A DNA stretch of 30,841 nt, from positions 1 through 30,841 of the forward strand of contig JAEOUJ010000405.1 in NCBI GenBank assembly GCA_016839405.1. Reading direction: 5' to 3'. The notes beneath the pieces are model-generated. The model was not told the DNA's origin. It ran no database searches and worked only from the letters and a program-made list of their open reading frames with translations. The DNA is from Candidatus Gerdarchaeota archaeon. GTDB taxonomy: Archaea > Asgardarchaeota > Heimdallarchaeia > JABLTI01. Made by a program: the position numbers and the translations under genes. Shown piece after piece: positions 1-7,448 of this stretch. Position 1 is the stretch's first letter. Each line of letters begins with the position of its first letter.

Positions 1-792
1 ATTTAAATCAAATTCAAAAGTTTCTGAGTAATTAGCATCATCGTCTGGTATGATTGGTTTATAAGGATCCAAAGCACGATTTTTTAAATAATTATCTGTT
101 ATTTTATCTGCAGGAAACATGCCTGCTTTTCCATCCATTTCTGCAACCATATTGCATAAAGTTAAGCGTTCACTAATGCTGAAATCTACTACTGATGACC
201 CATGGAATTCTACAGCTTTATAGCTAGCTCCATCAGATTTCATTTCACCAATTATATGAAGTATAACATCCTTAGCAAAAACATTAGGTGATAATTTGCC
301 TTCTAATATTATCTTAATGCTCTCAGGAATTCTAAGCCATGTTTGACCAATAGCCCAAATACTAGCTGCTTCTGTTCTGCCAATTGGTATTCCTGCAGCA
401 CCTAACGCTCCATGACTTGTTGTATGTGAATCCGAACCAAAAATTACAACTCCTGGTATTACATGTCCCTCTTGGGCTAAAACTTGATGACAAATACCAA
501 AACCACAATCATAAAAATGTTTTATGCCTTGCTCAGCTACAAATTCTCTGATTATTTTATGGTTTAATGCTTTATTCTCATCTGGTGGAGGAACAGCATG
601 ATCAAGTGCTATAAATATTTTATCGGGATTCCAAACTTTTGTAGCACCCATGGATTTGAATTTTTTGCTTATCTCAGCAGAATTATCATGGGTTAAAATC
701 CTATGTGGTTCTACAAAAACTATAGCTCCTTCTTCTGGATTATTGTTTCCAGTTACATTACTGATAATTTTTTGTATTAGAGTTCTACCCAT
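1..792 (-). CDS. 3-isopropylmalate / homoaconitate dehydratase large subunit (LeuC/HacA family), N-terminal part
   Basis: The minus strand reads open from an ATG at 792 to the left edge, giving about 264 residues that start MGRTLIQKIISNVTG, the usual beginning of archaeal LeuC/HacA proteins. Family motifs are visible: an early THDN, DHAVPPPDENK, the GICHQ block, and GSDSHTTSHGALGA, which matches the DSHT-x-THG(A/G)-x-G signature of aconitase-type hydro-lyases. These enzymes carry a [4Fe-4S] cluster and isomerise 2-isopropylmalate or homocitrate in leucine or lysine/2-oxoacid synthesis, together with a small subunit not seen here. The cysteine cluster ligands lie in the missing C-terminal part, so activity cannot be judged. 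I cannot separate leuC from hacA on this fragment. An in-frame TTG lies four codons upstream, but the family start favours the ATG. It is divergent from the small gene at 992. Confidence 0.85.
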   Translation of the reverse strand, partial: MGRTLIQKIISNVTGNNNPEEGAIVFVEPHRILTHDNSAEISKKFKSMGATKVWNPDKIFIALDHAVPPPDENKALNHKIIREFVAEQGIKHFYDCGFGICHQVLAQEGHVIPGVVIFGSDSHTTSHGALGAAGIPIGRTEAASIWAIGQTWLRIPESIKIILEGKLSPNVFAKDVILHIIGEMKSDGASYKAVEFHGSSVVDFSISERLTLCNMVAEMDGKAGMFPADKITDNYLKNRALDPYKPIIPDDDANYSETFEFDLN

Positions 793-911
793 ATTGCTCG
801 CCAAAAATTTACCGATTGAATTAACAACATAAAACAACAAATAGATAAATTTATTGTAAGTATTTATCTTTCAAATTTAATTTTTTAATTTTTTATCGAC
901 AAAAACAAATC

Positions 912-920
912 TTTATATAT
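912..920 (+). promoter_or_regulatory. Putative TATA box for the small gene at 992
   Basis: TTTATATAT lies in the AT-rich spacer between two divergent genes, about 75 bases before the ATG at 992. An archaeal start site would be expected some 25 bases downstream, giving a leader of about 50 bases that contains the Shine-Dalgarno sequence AGAGGTG (978-984). The remaining 793-991 interval holds nothing else I can name. Confidence 0.4.
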
Positions 921-991
921 GTAATACTATGTATTATTTATGTAATATAATGTAATAATCTTCCTAAAATCATGCTAAGAGGTGTAGACTC

Positions 992-1234
992 ATGAAAGAT
1001 CATTTAGTTTCAGAAAATACTGAAGAAGTAAATGCTATGAGTGAGATGGAAAAAAATCTCAAAATAGCAATAAATGAGCTTATTGATGAGTCTGAGAGTA
1101 AATCAAAGCTAGTCACTCAACACATCTCTATGATTATAACTAATCTTGCTATGGCTGCTGCTTCACTTCGTGTGCAAAAGCAGCAGCAAATAGCAGAAGT
1201 AAATAAAAATACATTAGAGATGATAATGGGTTAG
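992..1234 (+). CDS. Small helical protein of unknown function (80 aa)
   Basis: I do not recognise this protein. A good Shine-Dalgarno sequence (AGAGGTG, seven bases before the ATG) and a TATA-like box upstream support expression. The sequence is predicted almost entirely helical: an acidic N-terminal half rich in Glu and Ser, then a more hydrophobic stretch around residues 45-60 (ISMIITNLAMAAASLRV), then a polar Gln/Lys tail. No cysteine pairs, signal peptide or catalytic motif are visible. A small helical adaptor or oligomerising protein is possible, but that is a guess. It converges with the PRC-barrel gene, and the T-rich 1240-1262 stretch between them probably ends transcription. Confidence 0.7.
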   Translation: MKDHLVSENTEEVNAMSEMEKNLKIAINELIDESESKSKLVTQHISMIITNLAMAAASLRVQKQQQIAEVNKNTLEMIMG

Positions 1235-1263
1235 TAAAAAATTATCTTTCTCATCATTGTTTT

Positions 1264-2736
1264 TCATTCTCGAGTCGATATGTAGGTTTTGTCTTCTATG
1301 AAAACTATTTGAGCTTTAATCTCATTTTTGTTAATTAAATCAAAAATAATTTGAATAGCACGTTTCTGATCATCATGAAAGAATGCAGTTAAAACATCTA
1401 GTGGTAAAATAGATACATTTTCTAAGAAATCATCTAATCGTGCTTTTATCATATTTGTAATGATTTTATTTGAATAATTAAAACCAAGTTTTGGATCAAT
1501 TATCTCAGAGAGCGCTTTAATATTTCCTTCCAAGAAATTTTGAATTATTCGATCTATTGAAATGCGATATGGCTCATTGAATGCCTTCTTTATAGAACTT
1601 GATTCTAAAAATTCATTCCATTCATTTTGTTTTAATGTTCTTATGAGTGAATAAGCAATTAGTATAGCATTATAATCTTTAAGAAATAGAGTAAATTCAT
1701 CAGTATCTTTTGATTTTGTTTGGATTTTATTTATATAATTACAAATTATAATCTCTTGTATATCATAATTATTTACAAATATTTTCATATTAATACTATG
1801 AATTCTATTTTTTGTTATTGATTTGCAAATAGATCTTTTAATAATTAATTTGTTAAAAAATAAATCCAATCTTAATTTCATAATTTCTTTTTTGTTATCA
1901 GTAGCAATTCTTGTTAAATATTTAATAAGAAGATTCTCTACTTCTTTACTAGGTTCATTGTAAACTGATGCTAAACTATCTTTAAAAAAAGAAACAAAAC
2001 ATTTGGAGTCTTGTTCAGACAATTTATTAAGTATTTCAGCAGCAGTGATTCTTTTCTTTATATTTGATTCAGAAAGATTTTTGATCAAATATTTTATTGA
2101 AGTTTTTTTCAATCTATTATTTTTATTGATTTCTAATAAAAGATGCTTTATCTTCTCATTCTTTAATGAACCATTCTCACTTTCTACTATTTTATCGAAA
2201 TCAATTTGGAAATTCCATTCTTTCCTATTGCTTTTTTTTATTTGTTCTTTTGAGGGTTCTTTTACCTCATCAGTTTTTATTTTTGAAATAATATTTAGCT
2301 TCTTATCAGTGTCTAAATAAGAACTTGATTGAATCAAATCATTTTTTTTAGTTTCTGAATTATCTAAAGGATTTGATGTGCTGTTATTTTCTGAATTGAT
2401 TTTTTCTGACAATCCACCATCTTTTGTTTTAACATCATCTTGAATAATATCAAAAGTTACTATATCCTCTAAAGGAACTTGCTCAATTTTAATGGATTTT
2501 TTTAATAAAATAACTTCGCCAATTCGATTTATATTGCTAACAGGAATTGTTTCATCAACAATAAATTCGCTATCTAAATCTGTAATAATAGCAATTTTCA
2601 TATGAAGCCGTTTTTTTTCATCTTCAATTAAACCAATGCATTTAGCAATAATATCCCCATTTGGATCAACTATGCTTTTACCTACTAATTTTTCTTCTAA
2701 ATTTTCTGATTCTTTATTTGTCTTGATCCTACTCAT
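1264..2736 (-). CDS. PRC-barrel domain protein with helical (HEAT-like) repeats
   Basis: Residues about 15-80 have the pattern of a PRC-barrel: LVGKSIVDPNGDIIAKCIG, then a strand-rich segment ending near a conserved Gly-Glu-Val-Ile-Leu. PRC-barrels are small beta-barrels found in RNA maturation proteins, photosynthetic reaction centres and, in archaea, at the N-terminus of the division protein CdvA. Residues about 85-185 are polar and probably disordered linker rich in Ser, Lys, Asn and Asp. The rest (about 190-490) is helical, with amphipathic helix pairs resembling HEAT/ARM repeats (for example ITAAEILNKLSEQDSKCF). No enzyme motif is seen. The architecture suggests a scaffold, and the large poly-proline protein at 22055 carries similar barrels. 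The start is an ATG with a weak GTGAT upstream; a TATA-like element lies near 2795. The domain call is moderately sure; the function is unknown. Confidence 0.65.
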   Translation of the reverse strand: MSRIKTNKESENLEEKLVGKSIVDPNGDIIAKCIGLIEDEKKRLHMKIAIITDLDSEFIVDETIPVSNINRIGEVILLKKSIKIEQVPLEDIVTFDIIQDDVKTKDGGLSEKINSENNSTSNPLDNSETKKNDLIQSSSYLDTDKKLNIISKIKTDEVKEPSKEQIKKSNRKEWNFQIDFDKIVESENGSLKNEKIKHLLLEINKNNRLKKTSIKYLIKNLSESNIKKRITAAEILNKLSEQDSKCFVSFFKDSLASVYNEPSKEVENLLIKYLTRIATDNKKEIMKLRLDLFFNKLIIKRSICKSITKNRIHSINMKIFVNNYDIQEIIICNYINKIQTKSKDTDEFTLFLKDYNAILIAYSLIRTLKQNEWNEFLESSSIKKAFNEPYRISIDRIIQNFLEGNIKALSEIIDPKLGFNYSNKIITNMIKARLDDFLENVSILPLDVLTAFFHDDQKRAIQIIFDLINKNEIKAQIVFIEDKTYISTRE

Positions 2737-2888
2737 GGTTTAATCACATAAAGGGATGCCTGTTTGAAAGAATGTTCACCTGAATAAAATTATATATCTA
2801 TTTCTCTTCTACTAAAAAAAGTAATTTCTAACTTTTTAATCTATTGTATCGGGTGTTTTTACTATATTTACGGAATATTTCTCTAAGA

Positions 2889-2897
2889 TTTATATAC
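2889..2897 (+). promoter_or_regulatory. TATA box of a leaderless transcript
   Basis: TTTATATAC is centred about 29 bases before the ATG at 2922, so transcription should begin at or very near that codon. This fits a leaderless mRNA, and no Shine-Dalgarno sequence is seen. It argues for the ATG at 2922 rather than the TTG at 2910. Confidence 0.6.
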
Positions 2898-2921
2898 TAC
2901 ATTCAATGATTGTTTTGTAGG

Positions 2922-4424
2922 ATGTTAGAGCTATCACCTTACTTAATTGTCACGATATTTAATATAATAAAAAATAATCGTGGAATAAATCAAGATGAGA
3001 TAATAGAAATAGTAAATAAAAAAATAGGTTTAGAATCCGAAAGAGTAAATGAATCAATATTAAAATCAATAGAATTTCTTGAGGAATCAAAACTTATAAC
3101 CATAATGCCAGGTGAGAGTAAAAAATATAAAAAAGCGGATAAAGCTCAATTATCAATTTCAGAATCAATAACAAATGGTTTTACAAGAAAAGCAAAGGAA
3201 ATTGCTAGAAGAACTGTATCGACAGTGCCAGCTGATAAAATAAGAAATGCTTTGCTTGGAAAAAAAGTATCAGAATGCCTTTTAATTGATAGGCCATTAA
3301 CGATAAAATGCTTTTCACCATTAGGTTCTAAAGAATATTTTTTTGAGTTAAAAACCTTAGATGATGAAATCGAAATATTAAATGAAATTAAAAAGATAGA
3401 TTCATTTCCTGATTATCAGATTATATATGATTTACCAATAATTGAACAATTAGAATTAAAATTCGATTATCCCAATGACAAATCTATTTCAGCATCCGAT
3501 GCTAGTAGATACACTTTTCCGGTTCAAAGTCCAATTGCTACAAATGATTTAACTCGTTCAAGAAAATTACTTTTTACTGTGGCATCAGCTTGTCGATGGG
3601 TTGGTAGTTTTACACAAGAGGGTCCAAAAGGGGAATTTACAAGTATACCCGATTTAATTGATATAGATGATAGTTTTGGTTATACAGCAATAGAAGAAAT
3701 TACTACCTATAATCAACAAGACTTTGTTGCAGATCAAGTGTTTGCACAGTCATATTTTCAAATGGAAAAAATGCATAATGAAATTGATTTAATTGGTTTT
3801 GATGAGCACCCTACAAATTTCCACATTCGTGATGGTCCAATTGTACCTCATAGTTATCGTGATCCGAAATTCTATGATGCTTTAGAACAGTCAAAAAAAC
3901 TTGTAGATATTGCTTTAAATAGAAATATCCTCTATTTTGGTTTTGTTAAATATTCAGCTGATAAAGCTTTAACGTCATTAGTGAATAATGCGATTTTTAA
4001 TAATATATTGAAGGGATCGGTACCAGATAATTTTTGGAGTGATTTTGGGTTATTGAGTCAAGTTCTTGAAGATAAAGATGTTACAGTTCCAATAATTAGA
4101 TTAGATAGAGGATATGATGATCAACAAAGAAAATGTTTAATCCCTTATATGAGCTTTTATTTAAAAATATTCGATTGGGTTTCAAGAATTGATATACCTT
4201 GGATGATTTGTAGATCCGATCCAATTGGTTATCGAAATAAAGTTGCTCAGCTAGTTTATTCACTTTCTTCTATTGAATATTCAAAACCTGGCACTTCGCA
4301 AATTGTGCCTTTTCCAATTGCTATGGTCGATGAAATGGCTAGGATTGTTGCTCAGAATTTTATTGATATTTCAATTAAACAATTCTACGAAGAATTAGGC
4401 CATTTAATTGATAATAGCAGATAA
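2922..4424 (+). CDS. Winged-helix protein with NurA-like nuclease domain (tentative)
   Basis: The first 60 or so residues look like a winged helix: LSPYLIVTIFNIIKNN, then a helix-turn-helix and the wing ESKLITIMPGESKKY. The C-terminal 280 residues resemble the NurA nuclease fold: an IRDGPIVPHS segment, a strand NILYFGFVKYSADKAL like the NurA 'G-x-VK-x-S' region, an Arg-Leu-Asp strand, IPWMICRSDP, and a late segment QIVPFPIAMVDEMARI like the GYP-x-PL-x-x-A-x-x-x-A-R-I block. NurA is a 5'-3' nuclease that works with the HerA helicase in DNA end resection. No herA is in the window, and I cannot confirm all the metal-binding acids, so this may be an inactive or repurposed relative. The start at 2922 (500 aa) is chosen because the TATA box places the transcript start there; the upstream TTG at 2910 is less likely. 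Confidence 0.5.
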   Translation: MLELSPYLIVTIFNIIKNNRGINQDEIIEIVNKKIGLESERVNESILKSIEFLEESKLITIMPGESKKYKKADKAQLSISESITNGFTRKAKEIARRTVSTVPADKIRNALLGKKVSECLLIDRPLTIKCFSPLGSKEYFFELKTLDDEIEILNEIKKIDSFPDYQIIYDLPIIEQLELKFDYPNDKSISASDASRYTFPVQSPIATNDLTRSRKLLFTVASACRWVGSFTQEGPKGEFTSIPDLIDIDDSFGYTAIEEITTYNQQDFVADQVFAQSYFQMEKMHNEIDLIGFDEHPTNFHIRDGPIVPHSYRDPKFYDALEQSKKLVDIALNRNILYFGFVKYSADKALTSLVNNAIFNNILKGSVPDNFWSDFGLLSQVLEDKDVTVPIIRLDRGYDDQQRKCLIPYMSFYLKIFDWVSRIDIPWMICRSDPIGYRNKVAQLVYSLSSIEYSKPGTSQIVPFPIAMVDEMARIVAQNFIDISIKQFYEELGHLIDNSR

Positions 4425-4437
4425 AAGTCTTAATTAT

Positions 4438-4794
4438 TTATACAGCTGTTAATATCCAGGCGATCCCCAAAAGTAAGAATATAATTGATGGAATAATAAT
4501 TGATATAGCAACAACAAAATACCATTTTTTATAATCTTCAAACGATTCTAAATCAAGATAAAAATAATTATCAGGATTTTTTACTATTACTTTTTTTTGT
4601 AACAATCTTTTAAAAACCCAATTTCTGCCTCTGATTTTTCTTTTACTTCCTATTTTTATATTTACTACATTATCGAATTTTTCATAGGGTATTGCACTAG
4701 TTTCATCGATTGCTTCTGCATCTTTAAAGAAGTAGACTATTTTGTGATGGTGTCTCATAAAGAATGGTAATTTTCTAATTGTTGATTCATTCAT
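4438..4794 (-). CDS. Small protein with C-terminal membrane segment, unknown function
   Basis: A 118-residue protein not recognised by family. The first 90 residues are basic and strand/helix mixed, with an HHHK cluster early and a KRKIRGRNWVFKRLLQKK stretch that is highly positive. Residues about 92-116 form one hydrophobic segment (VVAISIIIPSIIFLLLGIAW), so the protein is probably tail-anchored with the basic domain in the cytoplasm. It starts 20 bases after the stop of the HTH gene at 4815-5447, with GGTGA eight bases before the ATG, so the two are likely co-transcribed. A role in membrane signalling linked to those regulators is inference only. Confidence 0.6.
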   Translation of the reverse strand: MNESTIRKLPFFMRHHHKIVYFFKDAEAIDETSAIPYEKFDNVVNIKIGSKRKIRGRNWVFKRLLQKKVIVKNPDNYFYLDLESFEDYKKWYFVVAISIIIPSIIFLLLGIAWILTAV

Positions 4795-4814
4795 GTTTTA
4801 TTTCACCAAAAGGA

Positions 4815-5447
4815 TTATTCAAAACAATCCATTAAATCACGATGAACTTCTTTTTTGCTACCAATAAAGGATAGCCAACAAAGTGTATCAATAATGTATT
4901 TTGTCGCTCGAACATCTAAAGAAGTAAGTTTATTTAAAATTTCGGGATTGTCAATTTTATTAATTTTCTCTATGTCTTTTCTTTTCTTAATAGTAAATTC
5001 ATCATAGTATTTATGGAAACAATTACTATCGAATTTTGGTATATTGAATAAATGAGCAGCTATTTTACCAATTATAATGAAATATTCTTCTTTTTCTCTG
5101 TTTTCATCTTCTAAATCTATAGCAATATAGAAAACTTTAGCAGTTCGGGAATAAAGTGTTAGAGTTTTTATACGATTGTCTGGATATGTTATAACTCGCT
5201 TACCAGATTCCATAACTAATTTAGCTTTTTTCAATTTGTTAAGATAACCATAAATCGTTTTATCAGATTTTTCAGCATTTACTTCTTTAAAGGAATTTTT
5301 AATGTCATCAAAAGTCATAGGTCCTTTTAATAAGAAATTTAATAATAATTCACAATTTTTATCATCTTGTAAACATCTAACATGCTCAATATCATAAATA
5401 GTTTTCACTAGTTTTTCTTGGTTTATTATAACATCTTGAGTCTTCAT
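4815..5447 (-). CDS. Winged helix-turn-helix protein, ArsR-like (paralogue 2 of a tandem pair)
   Basis: This 210-residue protein shares its layout with the gene at 5527-6159: an N-terminal VIINQEKLVKTIYD segment, a winged helix at about residues 25-90 (LLNFLLKGPMTFDDIKNSF, then KTIYGYLNKLKKAKLVMESGKR), and a shared segment around residue 98 (TLTLYSRTAKVFYIA here, TKTLFSRAAKIIFT in the partner). The C-terminal 100 residues are helical and presumably dimerise or bind a ligand. It probably acts as a DNA-binding repressor; no target is evident. No clear Shine-Dalgarno sequence precedes the ATG apart from a weak GGAT. An 80-base gap separates it from the upstream paralogue, and a small membrane protein follows closely. 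Confidence 0.7.
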   Translation of the reverse strand: MKTQDVIINQEKLVKTIYDIEHVRCLQDDKNCELLLNFLLKGPMTFDDIKNSFKEVNAEKSDKTIYGYLNKLKKAKLVMESGKRVITYPDNRIKTLTLYSRTAKVFYIAIDLEDENREKEEYFIIIGKIAAHLFNIPKFDSNCFHKYYDEFTIKKRKDIEKINKIDNPEILNKLTSLDVRATKYIIDTLCWLSFIGSKKEVHRDLMDCFE

Positions 5448-5526
5448 AGCTAATCCGTTCTAATATCATTTTCAATGTATTTTTATTTTTTCATGTTAAA
5501 TTGATAAACAAAAGAAAGAAATTTGA

Positions 5527-6159
5527 TTATTTGAAGCATCTAAGCATATCTTTCAAGATTTCAGGATGTTCTTCAAATAAAATAACCCAACCAGCAAGGT
5601 CTAAGATAGGGTATAATTCATGAATTTCAAATTCTTCAATCTGTTTAATTAAATGAGAATCTTTTATGTTTTCAAAATAGGCTGCAATTGCTTTATTTTT
5701 CTCTTTTATAAGATTCTGAGTATTTAGTTTTAGGCAATCATTTGGAGCAGTTTTTTGATAACCCAATTTTTCGCGAAGAATTGTATTAAGAATCTCATAT
5801 GATCTCTCTTCAATTTCCTCTGCACCTTCAAAACGACTTGAAGGAGTGAAAATAATTTTAGCAGCACGGGAAAATAGGGTTTTAGTTTTGATTGGAGCAC
5901 TATCAATAAATCTTTTACCTGATTCTATTACAAGTTCAACATCTTTTAGATTCTTTAAATAACGATAAATACTTTTAACATCTTTTTTATCTCCCGATTT
6001 TTTAAAAGCAATAGCCAATTCATCAACTGTCAATGGACTTTTAAATAAAAATTGTAAAACCTTGCGATGATTTTTATCAGCTAAAACTTCTTTAACTTGT
6101 TCATCTGAAAATATCTGTATCACTTTTTGAGGATTGGTTATAACATCTTTGTAAGACAT
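5527..6159 (-). CDS. Winged helix-turn-helix protein, ArsR-like (paralogue 1 of a tandem pair)
   Basis: A 210-residue protein, the same length as its neighbour at 4815-5447. The winged helix lies at about residues 22-88 (VLQFLFKSPLTVDELAIAF, then KSIYRYLKNLKDVELVIESGKRF), followed by the shared TKTLFSRAAKIIF segment and a helical C-terminal half ending in DMLRCFK, parallel to DLMDCFE in the partner. I place the start at the ATG 6159 because GGGTGAG lies just upstream of it; a GTG at 6168 would put the start inside that Shine-Dalgarno sequence. The pair looks like an old tandem duplication, well diverged. The 6160-6345 spacer upstream is AT-rich promoter sequence. The proteins are probably transcriptional regulators with unknown signal. 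Confidence 0.7.
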   Translation of the reverse strand: MSYKDVITNPQKVIQIFSDEQVKEVLADKNHRKVLQFLFKSPLTVDELAIAFKKSGDKKDVKSIYRYLKNLKDVELVIESGKRFIDSAPIKTKTLFSRAAKIIFTPSSRFEGAEEIEERSYEILNTILREKLGYQKTAPNDCLKLNTQNLIKEKNKAIAAYFENIKDSHLIKQIEEFEIHELYPILDLAGWVILFEEHPEILKDMLRCFK

Positions 6160-6389
6160 GATTCTCACCCGAATGATAAAGATAACTATCTACTTATAAT
6201 AATTTACTCCTACTCTTATTTTAATTTTGAGTTTGGAATTTTTATATATAAAATAATTCGAATTATTATTCAAAAAACATCATAATTTTTCGAATTTTGT
6301 ATTTTTATTAAAGTGATGATAATGAATTCTACAACCTATAAGAATATTTATAACTAAATATAGAGATGTAATTCTTATTGTTGTGAGAA

Positions 6390-6530
6390 TAAATCCTTCC
6401 ACATCAAATTACACTTTCCCATAGAGGTTCGTAAAAGAAACACGTGAGAACTCGAAAATTAAATCCGAAACATCACCTAAAATTCCGGATAATCCTTCCG
6501 AATCGCGTTCTCTGTGTTTCCTATTTTTAA
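6390..6530 (+). ncRNA. Candidate structured RNA A in a 460-base gene-free stretch
   Basis: The gap 6169-6628 contains a locally less AT-rich block with strong folding. GAAACAC (6437-6443) plus GAGAAC (6446-6451) pairs with GTTCTC (6507-6512) plus GTGTTTC (6514-6520), giving 13 base pairs with a small internal loop. Inside, ATTCCGG (6482-6488) pairs with CCGAAT (6498-6503) with one bulge. A 30-base unpaired stretch lies on the 5' side. A TATA-like TATTTATAA (6345-6353) sits upstream, and a run of T follows the closing stem (6524-6528), which gives the plus strand as transcript sense. It does not match tRNA, SRP RNA or RNase P. A box C/D or H/ACA guide is not clearly supported. Boundaries are approximate. 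Confidence 0.45.
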
Positions 6531-6628
6531 AAAAAATAATTAAAATAAAATTACATTTTTTTTGAAATTATTTTGCGATATTTTAAATAGTTGATTAGTT
6601 AATTTCAATTAGTATTAGTAAAAAGCGG

Positions 6629-7348
6629 ATGAGAAATAATTTGACTTATTGCACAAATTGCGGAGCAGAAAACAAGAATAAGTATCAATATTGTACAGAA
6701 TGTGGTGCAGCACTTTATACAGAAGTAAAATTAAAGCAAGATAATATAGAAAAAAGTGATTTATCACCTGATTACAAATCTAGAACTGTGCCAGTATTTG
6801 GTAATTTAATTAGAAGAAATTACATAATATGGTTTCTATTGTCAATGGCTTTTAGTCCTTTCATGTATTTCTATTTGTATTTCAATTTCATGGATTTAAA
6901 TGAATTAGAAAAATATACTCCAAATAAAGAAGGTCCTTCATTAAAAACAGATCTTGATAAATTAATTATTGAGCTTGTAATATCTTATCTTATACCATTT
7001 TATATATTTGTAATTTATTACCGCAAATACAAATTACTAAGTGAATATCTTGAATATAATCAAAAAAATCAAAAAACATTTCCAATCTCAGGTAAAAGAC
7101 GATTAATTCATACTCTATTAGCCTTTTTCTTAATATTGATCTCATCTACTTGCATAGCTTTAGGACCATCATTAGTTTTCTTATCATCAATATACTTAGC
7201 AATATTCTTACCAATAGGCATTGTCTTAATGGTAATTGCAATAGGAATATCCATCTATTTAATTTATTGTGAATATAAATGGCAAGAAGCACTTAATGAG
7301 CGAATATTGATGATAAATCCAAATGCTCAAGAAAAAATTCTATTCTAG
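6629..7348 (+). CDS. Zinc-ribbon membrane protein (DUF4234-like)
   Basis: The N-terminus is a zinc ribbon with two CxxC knuckles (Cys8/Cys11 and Cys22/Cys25; YCTNCGAENKNKYQYCTECG), a form common in archaeal membrane proteins. After a polar linker, residues about 65-235 contain four hydrophobic segments (about 68-90, 120-142, 158-185, 188-215), with RRNYIIWFLLSMAFSPFMYF and a dln-like turn that recall the DUF4234 family. The protein has 239 residues. The role is unknown, probably cytoplasmic zinc sensing or protein contact at the membrane. The ATG has only a weak upstream GCGG, so the transcript may have a very short leader. The T-rich 7350-7369 stretch after the stop looks like a terminator. 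Confidence 0.7.
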   Translation: MRNNLTYCTNCGAENKNKYQYCTECGAALYTEVKLKQDNIEKSDLSPDYKSRTVPVFGNLIRRNYIIWFLLSMAFSPFMYFYLYFNFMDLNELEKYTPNKEGPSLKTDLDKLIIELVISYLIPFYIFVIYYRKYKLLSEYLEYNQKNQKTFPISGKRRLIHTLLAFFLILISSTCIALGPSLVFLSSIYLAIFLPIGIVLMVIAIGISIYLIYCEYKWQEALNERILMINPNAQEKILF

Positions 7349-7370
7349 AGGATTTTTTCTTTTTACTTTA

Positions 7371-7414
7371 TTAACAAGTAAAATTTTTATTTTAGTATAA
7401 ATTATACTTGTTAA
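7371..7414. promoter_or_regulatory. Nested palindromes over the promoter of the penicillin-acylase-like gene
   Basis: TTAACAAGTA (7371-7380) is perfectly inverted as TACTTGTTAA (7405-7414). A second perfect palindrome, AGTATAA-A-TTATACT (7394-7408), overlaps it and contains the TATA-like TATAAATT. The gene starts at 7449, so a start site near 7422-7428 would suit. This is a plausible operator where a repressor would mask the TATA box, but AT-rich palindromes also arise by chance. Confidence 0.4.
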
Positions 7415-7448
7415 TTCGTTAAAGATAGATTATACAGGAGATAGCACA

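Noticed and set aside
2003..2320. A 105-residue plus-strand open frame.
   Set aside because: It lies antisense within the PRC-barrel gene, is extremely Phe/Ser-rich and has no ribosome site.
2910..2921. TTG at 2910 as start of the winged-helix/NurA-like protein.
   Set aside because: The TATA box position predicts a transcript start about at the ATG 2922, making the earlier codon probably untranscribed.
6313..6323. GTGATGATAA resembles box C of a C/D guide RNA.
   Set aside because: No box D (CTGA) or C'/D' pair at a fitting distance was found, so no guide RNA is called.
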